From Mucilaginibacter gotjawali (GTDB taxonomy: Bacteria; Bacteroidota; Bacteroidia; Sphingobacteriales; Sphingobacteriaceae), in contig NZ_AP017313.1 in NCBI RefSeq assembly GCF_002355435.1, forward strand, positions 2,356,001 through 2,420,000: a stretch of DNA of 64,000 bases, given 5' to 3'. Shown piece after piece: positions 45,824-54,402 of the stretch (position 1 is the first letter of the stretch; each line of letters opens with the position of its first letter). A program made the translations under genes and the position numbers. The notes beneath the pieces are model-generated. The model was not told the origin of the DNA and searched no databases. It saw only the letters and a program-made list of their open reading frames with translations.

Positions 45824-47917
45824 TTGAAAACTCCTAAAATTGTCAAAGCCTGTTTATTTACGGCCGTTTTCTTCCTTTGTTGTTATAGCAGCCGTGCGCA
45901 AAAAAATGCGCCTGCCCCATTCGGACCTGTCCCTTCTGAAAATCAAATGAGATGGCAGGAAATGGAATACTATGCCTTTGTGCATTTTTCTTTGAACACT
46001 TATACTGACCAATCCTGGGGATTCGGTAACGAAGATATTAACCTCTTCAACCCAACCGCTTTGGATTGCCGCCAATGGGCGCGTATCTGTAAAAATGCAG
46101 GGATGAAGGGAATTATTATTACCGCCAAGCACCATTGCGGTTTCTGCCTCTGGCCTTCCAAATACACAGATTACTCGGTGAAAAATGCCCCCTGGAAAAA
46201 CGGCAAAGGAGATGTAGTGAGGGAGATGGCAGATGCCTGCAAAGAATATGGCTTGAAGCTGGGTATCTACCTGTCACCCTGGGACAGAAACCGGGCTGAC
46301 TATGGCAAGCCGGAATACATTACCTATTTCCGCAACCAGCTTACTGAGCTACTTACCAACTACGGCCCTATTTTCGAGATCTGGTTTGACGGCGCCAACG
46401 GCGGCTCTGGCTATTATGGCGGGGCCAATGAAACCCGTATAATTGATCGTAAAACATATTATGATTGGGCCAATACCTATAAACTTGTGCGCAAACTGCA
46501 GCCTCATATTGTGATCTGGAATGACGGGGGAGAACGTGCTGACCTCAGGTGGGTGGGAACTGAAGGCGGATCTGTTGGCGAGACAAATTGGAGCCTGCTG
46601 AATTCCACCGGCGACGTACCCTACAATATGTTGCATTTTGGTGTTGAGGACGGCAATGCATGGGTGCCCGCAGAAGTAAATACCTCAATCAGGCCTGAAT
46701 GGTTTTACCACCCCAGCGAAGACAAGAAAGTAAAGTCCTTGCCGCAACTGATGGATCTCTATTACAATTCCATCGGCCATAACGGTAGTTTGCTGCTCAA
46801 TTTCCCCATTATGCCTAACGGGCTGATCCATCCGACAGATGAAAAAAATGCATTGGCTTTTGGCAAAGCCGTAAAAGCTGCATTCTCGGTAAACCTGGCC
46901 CAAAACAAGCCGGCGACAGCCTCCAATGTGCGTGCGGGAAGCAAAGCTTTTAGCGCCGGCAACGCCACTGATGATAATAATAATACCTACTGGGCCACGG
47001 ATGACGGCGTTAAGGCGGCTTCGCTTACCATTGATTTGGGTAAACCAACCCGATTTAACCGCTTTTTGGCGCAGGAATACATTCAATTAGGACAGCGTGT
47101 AAAAGCGTTTAGTATTGAAGCGTTGGTGAACGGCCAATGGCAGGAACTGGCAAAAGGAACAACTATCGGCTATAAGCGTATAGTAAGCTTCCCCACGGTA
47201 AAGGCTACCAGGGTGCGGCTGCATATTACGGATGCCAAGGCATGCCTGGTTATTTCCAACGCCGGTGTTTATTACGCACCGCAAATACTTGCCGCCCCCG
47301 CGGTTACCCGGAACCAGGCAGGGATAATAACCATAACGCCGGTTGATAAGGAATCGGCAATTTACTACACCACAGACGGCAGCATGCCCACCTCTGCGTC
47401 GAAAAAGTATAACGGCCCCTTCCTGTCGGAGGGAAAACCAGAGATTCGCGCCATCGTTTACGATCCTTCTACCCAAAAAAGCAGTCCGGAAACACACGAG
47501 AAATTTGATATTTCAAGAAAGGACTGGAAAATAGTTGGCATTGAGGATGAAAAGGCCAATGCAGTTTTGGACGGCGATCCCACTACCGTATGGCACCAGG
47601 GCAAAGACAAAAAAATGCCGGTTGATTTGGTGATCGACCTGGGAAAAGAAGAAAGCCTGTCCGGCTTCAGGTATCTGCCTGACCAGGGCCAGTGGGGCCC
47701 CGGTATTATTGCCGGCTACGAATTCTATGTTTCAGAAAATAATGCAGACTGGACCCTTGCGAGTAAGGGCGAATTTCCTAATATTAAAAACAACCCTTTA
47801 TGGCAAACCGTAAAGTTTGCCGCAAAAAAAGCCCGGTATATCAAACTAAGGGCGGTAAAAAACACCGAGAACAACGATGAGACCGGCTATGCAGAAGTAG
47901 ATATAATTACAGAATAA
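45824..47917 (+). CDS. GH29 alpha-L-fucosidase with chitobiase-like and F5/8-type C domains
   Basis: Translation starts at TTG (no ATG fits the leader); the 697-residue product has a signal peptide with a CCYSSRAQ end. The GH29 barrel (about 35-350) shows AFVHFSLNTYTDQSWGFG, TAKHHCGFCLW and the nucleophile Asp189 in IWFDGANGG; DGNAWVPAEV is also typical. Two F5/8-type C (CBM32-like) domains surround a chitobiase C-terminal-like segment (SAIYYTTDGSMPT, about residue 505). It would remove fucose from fucosylated xyloglucan side chains so that GH42/GH2 can then take galactose. It closes the run of exo-acting enzymes. Confidence 0.9.
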   Translation: MKTPKIVKACLFTAVFFLCCYSSRAQKNAPAPFGPVPSENQMRWQEMEYYAFVHFSLNTYTDQSWGFGNEDINLFNPTALDCRQWARICKNAGMKGIIITAKHHCGFCLWPSKYTDYSVKNAPWKNGKGDVVREMADACKEYGLKLGIYLSPWDRNRADYGKPEYITYFRNQLTELLTNYGPIFEIWFDGANGGSGYYGGANETRIIDRKTYYDWANTYKLVRKLQPHIVIWNDGGERADLRWVGTEGGSVGETNWSLLNSTGDVPYNMLHFGVEDGNAWVPAEVNTSIRPEWFYHPSEDKKVKSLPQLMDLYYNSIGHNGSLLLNFPIMPNGLIHPTDEKNALAFGKAVKAAFSVNLAQNKPATASNVRAGSKAFSAGNATDDNNNTYWATDDGVKAASLTIDLGKPTRFNRFLAQEYIQLGQRVKAFSIEALVNGQWQELAKGTTIGYKRIVSFPTVKATRVRLHITDAKACLVISNAGVYYAPQILAAPAVTRNQAGIITITPVDKESAIYYTTDGSMPTSASKKYNGPFLSEGKPEIRAIVYDPSTQKSSPETHEKFDISRKDWKIVGIEDEKANAVLDGDPTTVWHQGKDKKMPVDLVIDLGKEESLSGFRYLPDQGQWGPGIIAGYEFYVSENNADWTLASKGEFPNIKNNPLWQTVKFAAKKARYIKLRAVKNTENNDETGYAEVDIITE

Positions 47918-48044
47918 CAGCATTTTGTTCTTACAACCTGTTCCAATGGAATTTAAGGAGCAGGGGTGGAGTTTTGTTGCGTTGCGCAACACGTGCACAC
48001 CCTGTAACAAAGTGCAAAATCTCTGATAATTAATGACTTAGCTA

Positions 48045-48079
48045 CTGACAAGATTTTGTCACTGACAGAATCTTGTCAG
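48045..48079 (+). promoter_or_regulatory. Perfect 11-bp inverted repeat upstream of the beta-helix gene
   Basis: CTGACAAGATT (48045-48055) and AATCTTGTCAG (48069-48079) flank 13 bases that themselves repeat the TTGTC/GACAG ends. T-rich sequence follows, so it may be a terminator for the GH29 transcript or an operator; it ends 41 bases before the next ATG. A smaller palindrome (GTTGCG/CGCAAC) lies at 47976-47990. Confidence 0.45.
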
Positions 48080-48119
48080 CACTTTTTCTGTTTTCGGGCG
48101 AATTTTTTATGATAGATTT

Positions 48120-50480
48120 ATGAGTAAACTTAAAATATTCCTGGTGATTGCGGTCGGCCTGTTTTTCCCGGTGCGATCGTTTTCGCAGACAAACTTTTTC
48201 ATCTCAACCCTTGGGAAGGATACCAATCCGGGTACCGGAGCAAAACCTTTTCATTCTATTTCAAGGGCGGTAACAGAGGCGCGTACCCATAGCGGCAAAA
48301 TTAACCTGTACCTGATGGAGGGAATATACCGCTTAAACAAGCCCGTTGTTTTTACCAGCCGGGATTCAAGGCAAAATGGCAGCACGCTAACGATCACCAG
48401 CTACAACAAGCAAAAGGTAATTATCAGCGGCGGGGCGGTTCTTCACCTAAAGTGGGCGCCTTATAAAGATGGTATTTGGAAAGCCAGGGTAGAACAAAAT
48501 GTTCAGTTTGACGAACTGTTCGTCAATGGGCAGCTGCAGCATATGGCACGTTATCCAAATTATCATCCTGCAGCCCATTATTTGAATGGTACTGCAGAAG
48601 ATGTGCTATCGCCGGAGCGCGTTGCCCGCTGGAAATCGCCGGAGGGCGGGTACATACACGCTTTGCATCCCTCCCAATGGGGTGACGTCCATTACAGGAT
48701 CACCGGTAAAAACGATAAAGGCGAACCTGTGCTGGAAGGAGGGTGGCAAAACAACCGCCGCATGGGTATGAGTGAAAAATACCGCTTTGTGGAGAATGTT
48801 TTTGAAGAGCTCGATACAGTGAACGAATGGTACTTTGATAAGCAGGCCAAAACGTTGTATTATTTTCCACCTGCCGGCCTTAACCTGCGCACCGCTACAT
48901 TTGAGTCGCCGCAACCTGCCAGCCTCTTCGAGTTTCGCGGCGGGGAAACAGCGCCGGTCAGGAATATTACTATATCCGGCCTGGTTTTAACGCAAACTGC
49001 GAGGACTTTTATGCAGAATATGGAGCCTTTGCTGCGAAGCGACTGGACCATTTACCGGGGCGGCGCCGTGACCTGCGAAGGAGCGGTAAATTGCAAACTG
49101 GTAAATTGTACCGTGATTAATGTTGGGGGCAATGCTGTATTTTTCAGTAAATATAACCGCAATTGCGGGGTGTCTGGATGTCAGATTTCGGAAGTGGGGG
49201 CAAGCGGAATTTGTTTCGTCGGCGATCCCGGCGCTGCCCGTTCGCCGAGTTTTGAATATAACCAGTTTGTGCCGATAGCGCAAATGGACCGGACGCCGGG
49301 GCCCAAAACAAATAATTATCCGAAAGACTGCCGCATTTACGACAACCTGATGTTTAACCTGGGGCTGGTAGAAAAACAATCAGCAGGCGTAGAGCTCTCC
49401 ATGTGCCAGGATATCACCGTCAGCCACAATACCATCTATGATGTTCCCCGCGCAGGCATCAATGTCAGCGAAGGGACATGGGGCGGTCATGTTATTGAGT
49501 ATAACGATGTTTTTAATACCGTTAAGGAAACCGGCGACCATGGATCATTCAACTCCTGGGGGCGTGATCGTTACTGGCATCCCGATAAAAAGATAATGGA
49601 TTCCATTGTGGCGGAATATCCTGATTTGGCCCTGCTGGACGTAACCCGGCCAATCATTTTGCGCAACAACAGGTTTCGTTGCGACCATGGCTGGGATATT
49701 GACCTGGATGATGGGTCAAGCAATTACATCATCAGCAATAACCTTTGTTTAAACGGCGGTATTAAGCTAAGGGAAGGAGTGAACCGTGTTGTTGAAAACA
49801 ATATCATGGTGAATAATACTTTTCACCCTCACGTGTGGTTTAAAAACAGCAATGACATCTTCAGGCACAACATCGTAGGTGCGGGATATCTGCCGATAGG
49901 GATTTCCGTATGGGGGAAAGAAGTTGACTACAACGTATTTCCCGATGCTGCCTCCTTATCCGAAGCACAGGCAAGGGGAACTGATATGCATTCAGTATCC
50001 ATGCCGCAGGTTTTCGAAAACCCCGCTGAGGGAGATTTTCGGCTTAAACCCGGCGCTATTGCATTTTCTGTCGGCTTCAAAAACATTGAACTGGATAGTT
50101 TTGGAGTCGTTTCCCCGCAGTTAAAGGCCCGGGCAAAGAAAGTGAATTTCCCGATGGTTACAGCGCCAGCCCAGGTAGCCGAAAGTGAAACAATTGATTT
50201 TATGGGCGCAAAAGTAAAAAAACTGACCACCCTGGGAGAACGATCTGCAACAGGAATGGATGATATCCGGGGTGTTTTGGTGAAATCAATACTGCCGGGC
50301 CAAGCCAGTGCTTTTTTTCAGGCAAATGATGTAATCCTATCGCTGAACGGTGTACCAACCAACAGCCTGAGGGATTTGCAGAAAGCGAGGATGTCGGTTA
50401 TCGGGGCCTCTGCAGAAATTGTCATTTTCCGTAACCAGCACGCGTTTACTAAACGAGTGGAATTTGACGGCCATAAATAA
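48120..50480 (+). CDS. Right-handed beta-helix enzyme with C-terminal PDZ domain (GH141-like)
   Basis: The 786-residue product has a signal peptide (cut near SFSQ). FISTLGKDTNPGTGAKPFHSISRAV opens a parallel beta-helix (about residues 20-640), with short Asn-rich coils such as NCKLVNCTVINVGGNAV and ENNIMVNNTF. The N-terminal part also holds VNGQLQHMARYPN, as in beta-helix enzymes of the GH141 type (alpha-fucosidase or xylanase); this assignment is tentative. Residues about 715-786 look like a PDZ domain (GVLVKSILPGQASAFFQANDVILSLNG). A PDZ on a secreted beta-helix glycan enzyme is odd and may tether it to another envelope protein. It lies 200 bases after GH29 in the same direction. Confidence 0.75.
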   Translation: MSKLKIFLVIAVGLFFPVRSFSQTNFFISTLGKDTNPGTGAKPFHSISRAVTEARTHSGKINLYLMEGIYRLNKPVVFTSRDSRQNGSTLTITSYNKQKVIISGGAVLHLKWAPYKDGIWKARVEQNVQFDELFVNGQLQHMARYPNYHPAAHYLNGTAEDVLSPERVARWKSPEGGYIHALHPSQWGDVHYRITGKNDKGEPVLEGGWQNNRRMGMSEKYRFVENVFEELDTVNEWYFDKQAKTLYYFPPAGLNLRTATFESPQPASLFEFRGGETAPVRNITISGLVLTQTARTFMQNMEPLLRSDWTIYRGGAVTCEGAVNCKLVNCTVINVGGNAVFFSKYNRNCGVSGCQISEVGASGICFVGDPGAARSPSFEYNQFVPIAQMDRTPGPKTNNYPKDCRIYDNLMFNLGLVEKQSAGVELSMCQDITVSHNTIYDVPRAGINVSEGTWGGHVIEYNDVFNTVKETGDHGSFNSWGRDRYWHPDKKIMDSIVAEYPDLALLDVTRPIILRNNRFRCDHGWDIDLDDGSSNYIISNNLCLNGGIKLREGVNRVVENNIMVNNTFHPHVWFKNSNDIFRHNIVGAGYLPIGISVWGKEVDYNVFPDAASLSEAQARGTDMHSVSMPQVFENPAEGDFRLKPGAIAFSVGFKNIELDSFGVVSPQLKARAKKVNFPMVTAPAQVAESETIDFMGAKVKKLTTLGERSATGMDDIRGVLVKSILPGQASAFFQANDVILSLNGVPTNSLRDLQKARMSVIGASAEIVIFRNQHAFTKRVEFDGHK

Positions 50481-50896
50481 AGCCCGGCTTTGGAATTATC
50501 CGCAGGAACAGGCAGGTGGCAAAACATAAAGACGGGATTTCCCGTGATTTTGCGATGACTTAATATGGTTTATACCGTAATGTGCTGATAGTTATCTTAT
50601 TATAGTATTTTCCGAATTATAAAGAAATTTTCGTGCCCGTCCAATGAACCTGAACCGGCCCGGTATTCGCCTCAACTAACCCCTCCCTCCAAAGGAGAGC
50701 GTGCTTAAAAAGCCGGAATTTAACCACTTTGGAATCGAATTTCTCTCTCTCCTTTGGGGAAGATGAGCGAGGGCTTCGCTGTATAGGTGAGGCGAAACGG
50801 CGGAGCCGGAATAAAAAAACATGTAAAGCTGACGTTAATTAAATTGTTTGATCCGAATATAACCGCCTTATTCATACATTCCTGCTGTTTTTTACA
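50481..50896. other. Intergenic region holding a palindromic repeat
   Basis: No gene is visible. It contains the palindromic element at 50666-50796 and AT-rich sequence leading to promoter block D. Confidence 0.5.
50666..50796. repeat. REP/MITE-like palindromic element
   Basis: Outer perfect 9-bp arms TTCGCCTCA (50666-50674) and TGAGGCGAA (50788-50796) and inner arms CTCCAAAGGAGAG (50687-50699) and CTCTCCTTTGGGG (50747-50759) form a 131-base imperfect palindrome with higher GC than the surroundings. Such elements are spread in Bacteroidota intergenic DNA. No transposase is present. Confidence 0.6.
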
Positions 50897-50959
50897 CATT
50901 TGGTGCCCTATTTTTATTCATTTATACCCCCTCGCTTTTTTTTAGTTACCATAGTTTCA
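50897..50959 (+). promoter_or_regulatory. Promoter block D of the second susC operon
   Basis: CATTTGGT at 50897-50904 and TTTAGTTACCATAGTTTCA ending at 50959 match block C in order and spacing; TAGTTTCA (50952-50959) would be the -7 element. The resemblance suggests that both transporter operons answer to the same or a sister regulator. Confidence 0.55.
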
Positions 50960-51252
50960 CATTCGGAATAAGGCTTCAGTGCGGTAAGTTTAAAATACTG
51001 CTTTAGAATAATGTTCCACCAATTATCAATTGAACCACCAATTAATTTATTTTTTTGATTTAGCAGACGCTAACTGTATTTAAAGTTTTTAATGATATGT
51101 TAAAAAATTTACTACTGAACAGTGATAAGGTATTTGTCCGCGATGTTTCGCAATCGATTGCAAGAGCAAGGCCAACAAATAGTTCCTCTATGCTTATCCT
51201 TAATATCCATTAATAAATAATCAACCAATTATGTTACTTAAATTTTAAATTC
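50960..51252 (+). promoter_or_regulatory. Long conserved 5' leader of the second susC
   Basis: About 293 bases separate the predicted -7 element from the ATG. Positions 50960-51095 are colinear with the leader of the first susC, including TTCCACCAATTAT at 51014-51026. No ORF is present. See the leader at 20872-21201. Confidence 0.55.
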
Positions 51253-54200
51253 ATGAAAAGAAAACTACTAACACAATTCCTCATTTTTGCCGGGATGACC
51301 TTATCACTTCTGGTGATAAGTCTACCGGGCTATTCGCAAATGAGAAAAATTACCGGCAAGGTGTTGGGCTCGGATGATGGACTCCCCCTGCCAGGCGTAA
51401 CCATTAAAGTAAAAGGCACAACGGATGCCACGAGTACCAATATAGACGGGCTCTATTCCATCAATGCTGCTCAGGGAAGTACATTGGTTTTCTCTTTTAT
51501 TGGTTACGATCAAAAAGAGATTGCCGTTCCGGCTTCAGGCGCCGTTGACGTAACTTTAGCGAAAAGTACTAACAGCCTGAACGAGGTTGTAGTAATAGGA
51601 TACGGTAGTGCCCGCAGGAAAGACCTGGTAGGCGCCGTTGATGTGGTAAACGCCAAAGATGCAGGAGCAAATACATCATTAAGCCCTGCGCAATTACTGA
51701 TAGGCAAGGCACCCGGCGTACAGGTAGTGCAAACAAGTGGCGTACCGGGCGCAGGCGCTCAAATTATTGTACGTGGTGTAGGTTCTTTCACTGATGTTAG
51801 CCCGCTGTATGTTATTGATGGCATACAGGGTAGTGAAGGCTTGTTCAATCAGATCAGCCCGCAGGATATTGACAATATTACCATATTAAAAGACGCAGCT
51901 TCTACAGCAATATATGGTGTTGCCGGTGCTAACGGCGTTGTTATTATTACAACAAAAAAGGCTAAAGCAGGCGCCACTCAAATAGCATTTACATCGCAGG
52001 TTGGTTTTTCAAGGATACCGAAAAAACTCGATCTGTTAAAAGCTGCCGATTATGTTAAGCTCCTTACTGATATTGATGTTACCAACAATAACCCTACACC
52101 GGTAAAACTTACCACGCCGTTTGCTTTGGTTGACAGAAACGACTGGCAAGACCAAATTTTTAAAACAGCTTTATCAACTCAAAATGATTTAACAATTAGC
52201 GGCGGCGGCGACAAGGTTACCTATAATATGTCGGCAGGATATGTAACCCAGCAAGCAACCGTTAAGGATTATCAGCTTAAAAGGTTTACTAACAGGTTTA
52301 CGTTAGAAGAAAAATTAGGCCGTTTTCGGTTCGGGCAAACCTTTAATTTGAGGTACACCAAAACTGAGGGCGAGGCAGTAAGCTTAGGTAACGCGCTTCA
52401 ATATGCGCCTTATCAACCCATTTTTGATTCTTCAATTCAGGGCGGTTACTCCATCCTTACCAATATTGATGATGACAGCAATGCTGTAAATCCATTAGTG
52501 GACTTAGGCGTGAAAACACAAAGCAGCCATGAACTGGTATTATTTCCGCAGGTATTTGGCGAAGTAAAAATTATCGAGGGTTTAACCTTCAGGTCACAAG
52601 CGTCAATGCAATATGGCAGCAGTGTGAGTGATTCGTATAATATACCCTACGTAATTTCCAATAAACTGTTTTTCGACCGGCAAGCAAACCGTAGTTTTAA
52701 CAACTACTATAATTACAACATCGACAATTATTTTTCCTATAACCGTACCTTTGGTAAACATAATATTTCGCTAACCGCTGGTACAAGTTACATTGATCCG
52801 GGTAGCAGCAGGTTTGTTAGTCTGGCAGGTACCGGTATGCTAAACGATCAGGTAAAGGACATATCCGTTGCCACAACTATCACCGCCGCCAGTTCTTCAG
52901 GTTATGCCAATGGAACTGGTATTGAACAATCTTATTACGGGCGTTTGATTTATTCTTACGACGATAAGTATATTCTTTCAGCCAGTTTAAGGCGCGATGG
53001 ATCTTCCAACTTTCCTCCGGCAAGCCGTTACGGTAATTTTCCGGGAGGGGGCTTCGCATGGCGCTTCAGTCAGGAAGATTTCATTAAAGCAGCCCTTCCA
53101 TTTGTCAGTGATGGTAAACTTCGCGTAGGATGGGGACGTACCGGTAACAACAGAATCTCTCTTACCGCGAGCGATGTGTATACCTTTAATGGATCGACTG
53201 CGGGAAACCTGGTGTATTCTTTCGGCAGGAATGAGCAATTTAATAGTGGCACAACACTTACTACCATCGGAAACGGGTTATTACACTGGGAAACAACAGA
53301 CCAAACCGATGCAGGCATCGACCTGGGTTTTCTCAACAACCGGATAACACTTAATGCCGATTACTACAATAGAAAAAGCTCAGGGTTATTAGTTCAAATA
53401 CCTGTACCGCCAAGTTTAGGTATAGGGATAAATACGGGCGGCAGCAGCCAGACAGTTAACGCGGCTGATGCACAAAACAAAGGTTTTGAATTTCAGTTAG
53501 GTTACCATTCTCCGGTATCAAAAGATTTTAGCTATAACGTAAGTGTTAACGGCGCTTTTAACACAAATAAAACAATATCCTTAGGTACCCAATCGCCAAC
53601 GCCAATAGTAGGCGGAACGGGTGTTGCTGAGACATTAACCAAGCCGGGTACTCCTATAGGGGCATATTATGGCTATATGGTTGAACATGTTGCCAAAGAC
53701 CAGGCTGAAATTGATGCATTAAATGTAATAGCACAGCAGAAAACCGGCAATACGAATGCCGTTTACCAGGCTGGATTGAAACCGGGCGACTTTATATTTA
53801 AGGATCTGAACGGTGATGGAACCGTTGATTCAAAAGACCAGAAATTTTTGGGCAGTCCAATTCCTAAGTTTATGTATGGCATTAACATAGGCGCTACCTA
53901 CCACAACTTTGATCTTAATGTAGTATTGTCAGGTGTTCAGGGCGTACAAATAGGAAATGATCTGAGATCCACTTTGCAGTTCGCAGGAACAGGGCATAAT
54001 GCCTCAACCGCTATATTAAACAGGTGGGAAAAACCGGGTGATAATGCTCTTCTGCCAAGAGCAGGGCAGGATGACAACGGATCTGGTAACTTAAGGCCAT
54101 CGAATTTCTTTATAGATAACGGCGCCTATTTAAAGGCCCGTAACGTCACCCTTGGCTATACTTTTACTAAAGCCACTTTACAATCGTTTTCGGGCAATGT

Positions 54201-54378
54201 GTTAAGTAAACTGCGCATCTATATTGCTGCGGAAAATTTATTTACCATAACGGGCTATAAAGGGTACGACCCCGAAATAGGCTCGGACGGTGGCGATCTT
54301 ATTTTTAACCGCAATATTGACCATGGCCAGCTACCGCAGCCGCGTACTATTTTATTCGGATTACAAGCAGGATTTTAA
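51253..54378 (+). CDS. SusC/RagA-type TonB-dependent transporter (second)
   Basis: The 1,041-residue protein has a signal peptide (cut near GYSQ), carboxypeptidase-regulatory-like domain (about 32-105, KITGKVLGSDDGLPLPGVTIKVKG), plug (about 115-235, PLYVIDGIQG and YGVAGANGVVIITTKKA) and the barrel. It lacks an STN domain, so it is the hybrid-regulator type, not the sigma/anti-sigma type. A SusD gene follows after 24 bases. No enzyme or glycan-binding gene comes after the pair before the MITE and the ftsK relic. It may be a second port for products of the same enzymes, as its promoter and leader match those of the first pair. Confidence 0.93.
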   Translation: MKRKLLTQFLIFAGMTLSLLVISLPGYSQMRKITGKVLGSDDGLPLPGVTIKVKGTTDATSTNIDGLYSINAAQGSTLVFSFIGYDQKEIAVPASGAVDVTLAKSTNSLNEVVVIGYGSARRKDLVGAVDVVNAKDAGANTSLSPAQLLIGKAPGVQVVQTSGVPGAGAQIIVRGVGSFTDVSPLYVIDGIQGSEGLFNQISPQDIDNITILKDAASTAIYGVAGANGVVIITTKKAKAGATQIAFTSQVGFSRIPKKLDLLKAADYVKLLTDIDVTNNNPTPVKLTTPFALVDRNDWQDQIFKTALSTQNDLTISGGGDKVTYNMSAGYVTQQATVKDYQLKRFTNRFTLEEKLGRFRFGQTFNLRYTKTEGEAVSLGNALQYAPYQPIFDSSIQGGYSILTNIDDDSNAVNPLVDLGVKTQSSHELVLFPQVFGEVKIIEGLTFRSQASMQYGSSVSDSYNIPYVISNKLFFDRQANRSFNNYYNYNIDNYFSYNRTFGKHNISLTAGTSYIDPGSSRFVSLAGTGMLNDQVKDISVATTITAASSSGYANGTGIEQSYYGRLIYSYDDKYILSASLRRDGSSNFPPASRYGNFPGGGFAWRFSQEDFIKAALPFVSDGKLRVGWGRTGNNRISLTASDVYTFNGSTAGNLVYSFGRNEQFNSGTTLTTIGNGLLHWETTDQTDAGIDLGFLNNRITLNADYYNRKSSGLLVQIPVPPSLGIGINTGGSSQTVNAADAQNKGFEFQLGYHSPVSKDFSYNVSVNGAFNTNKTISLGTQSPTPIVGGTGVAETLTKPGTPIGAYYGYMVEHVAKDQAEIDALNVIAQQKTGNTNAVYQAGLKPGDFIFKDLNGDGTVDSKDQKFLGSPIPKFMYGINIGATYHNFDLNVVLSGVQGVQIGNDLRSTLQFAGTGHNASTAILNRWEKPGDNALLPRAGQDDNGSGNLRPSNFFIDNGAYLKARNVTLGYTFTKATLQSFSGNVLSKLRIYIAAENLFTITGYKGYDPEIGSDGGDLIFNRNIDHGQLPQPRTILFGLQAGF

Positions 54379-54402
54379 GTAACACTTATTAAAAATATAA
54401 TT

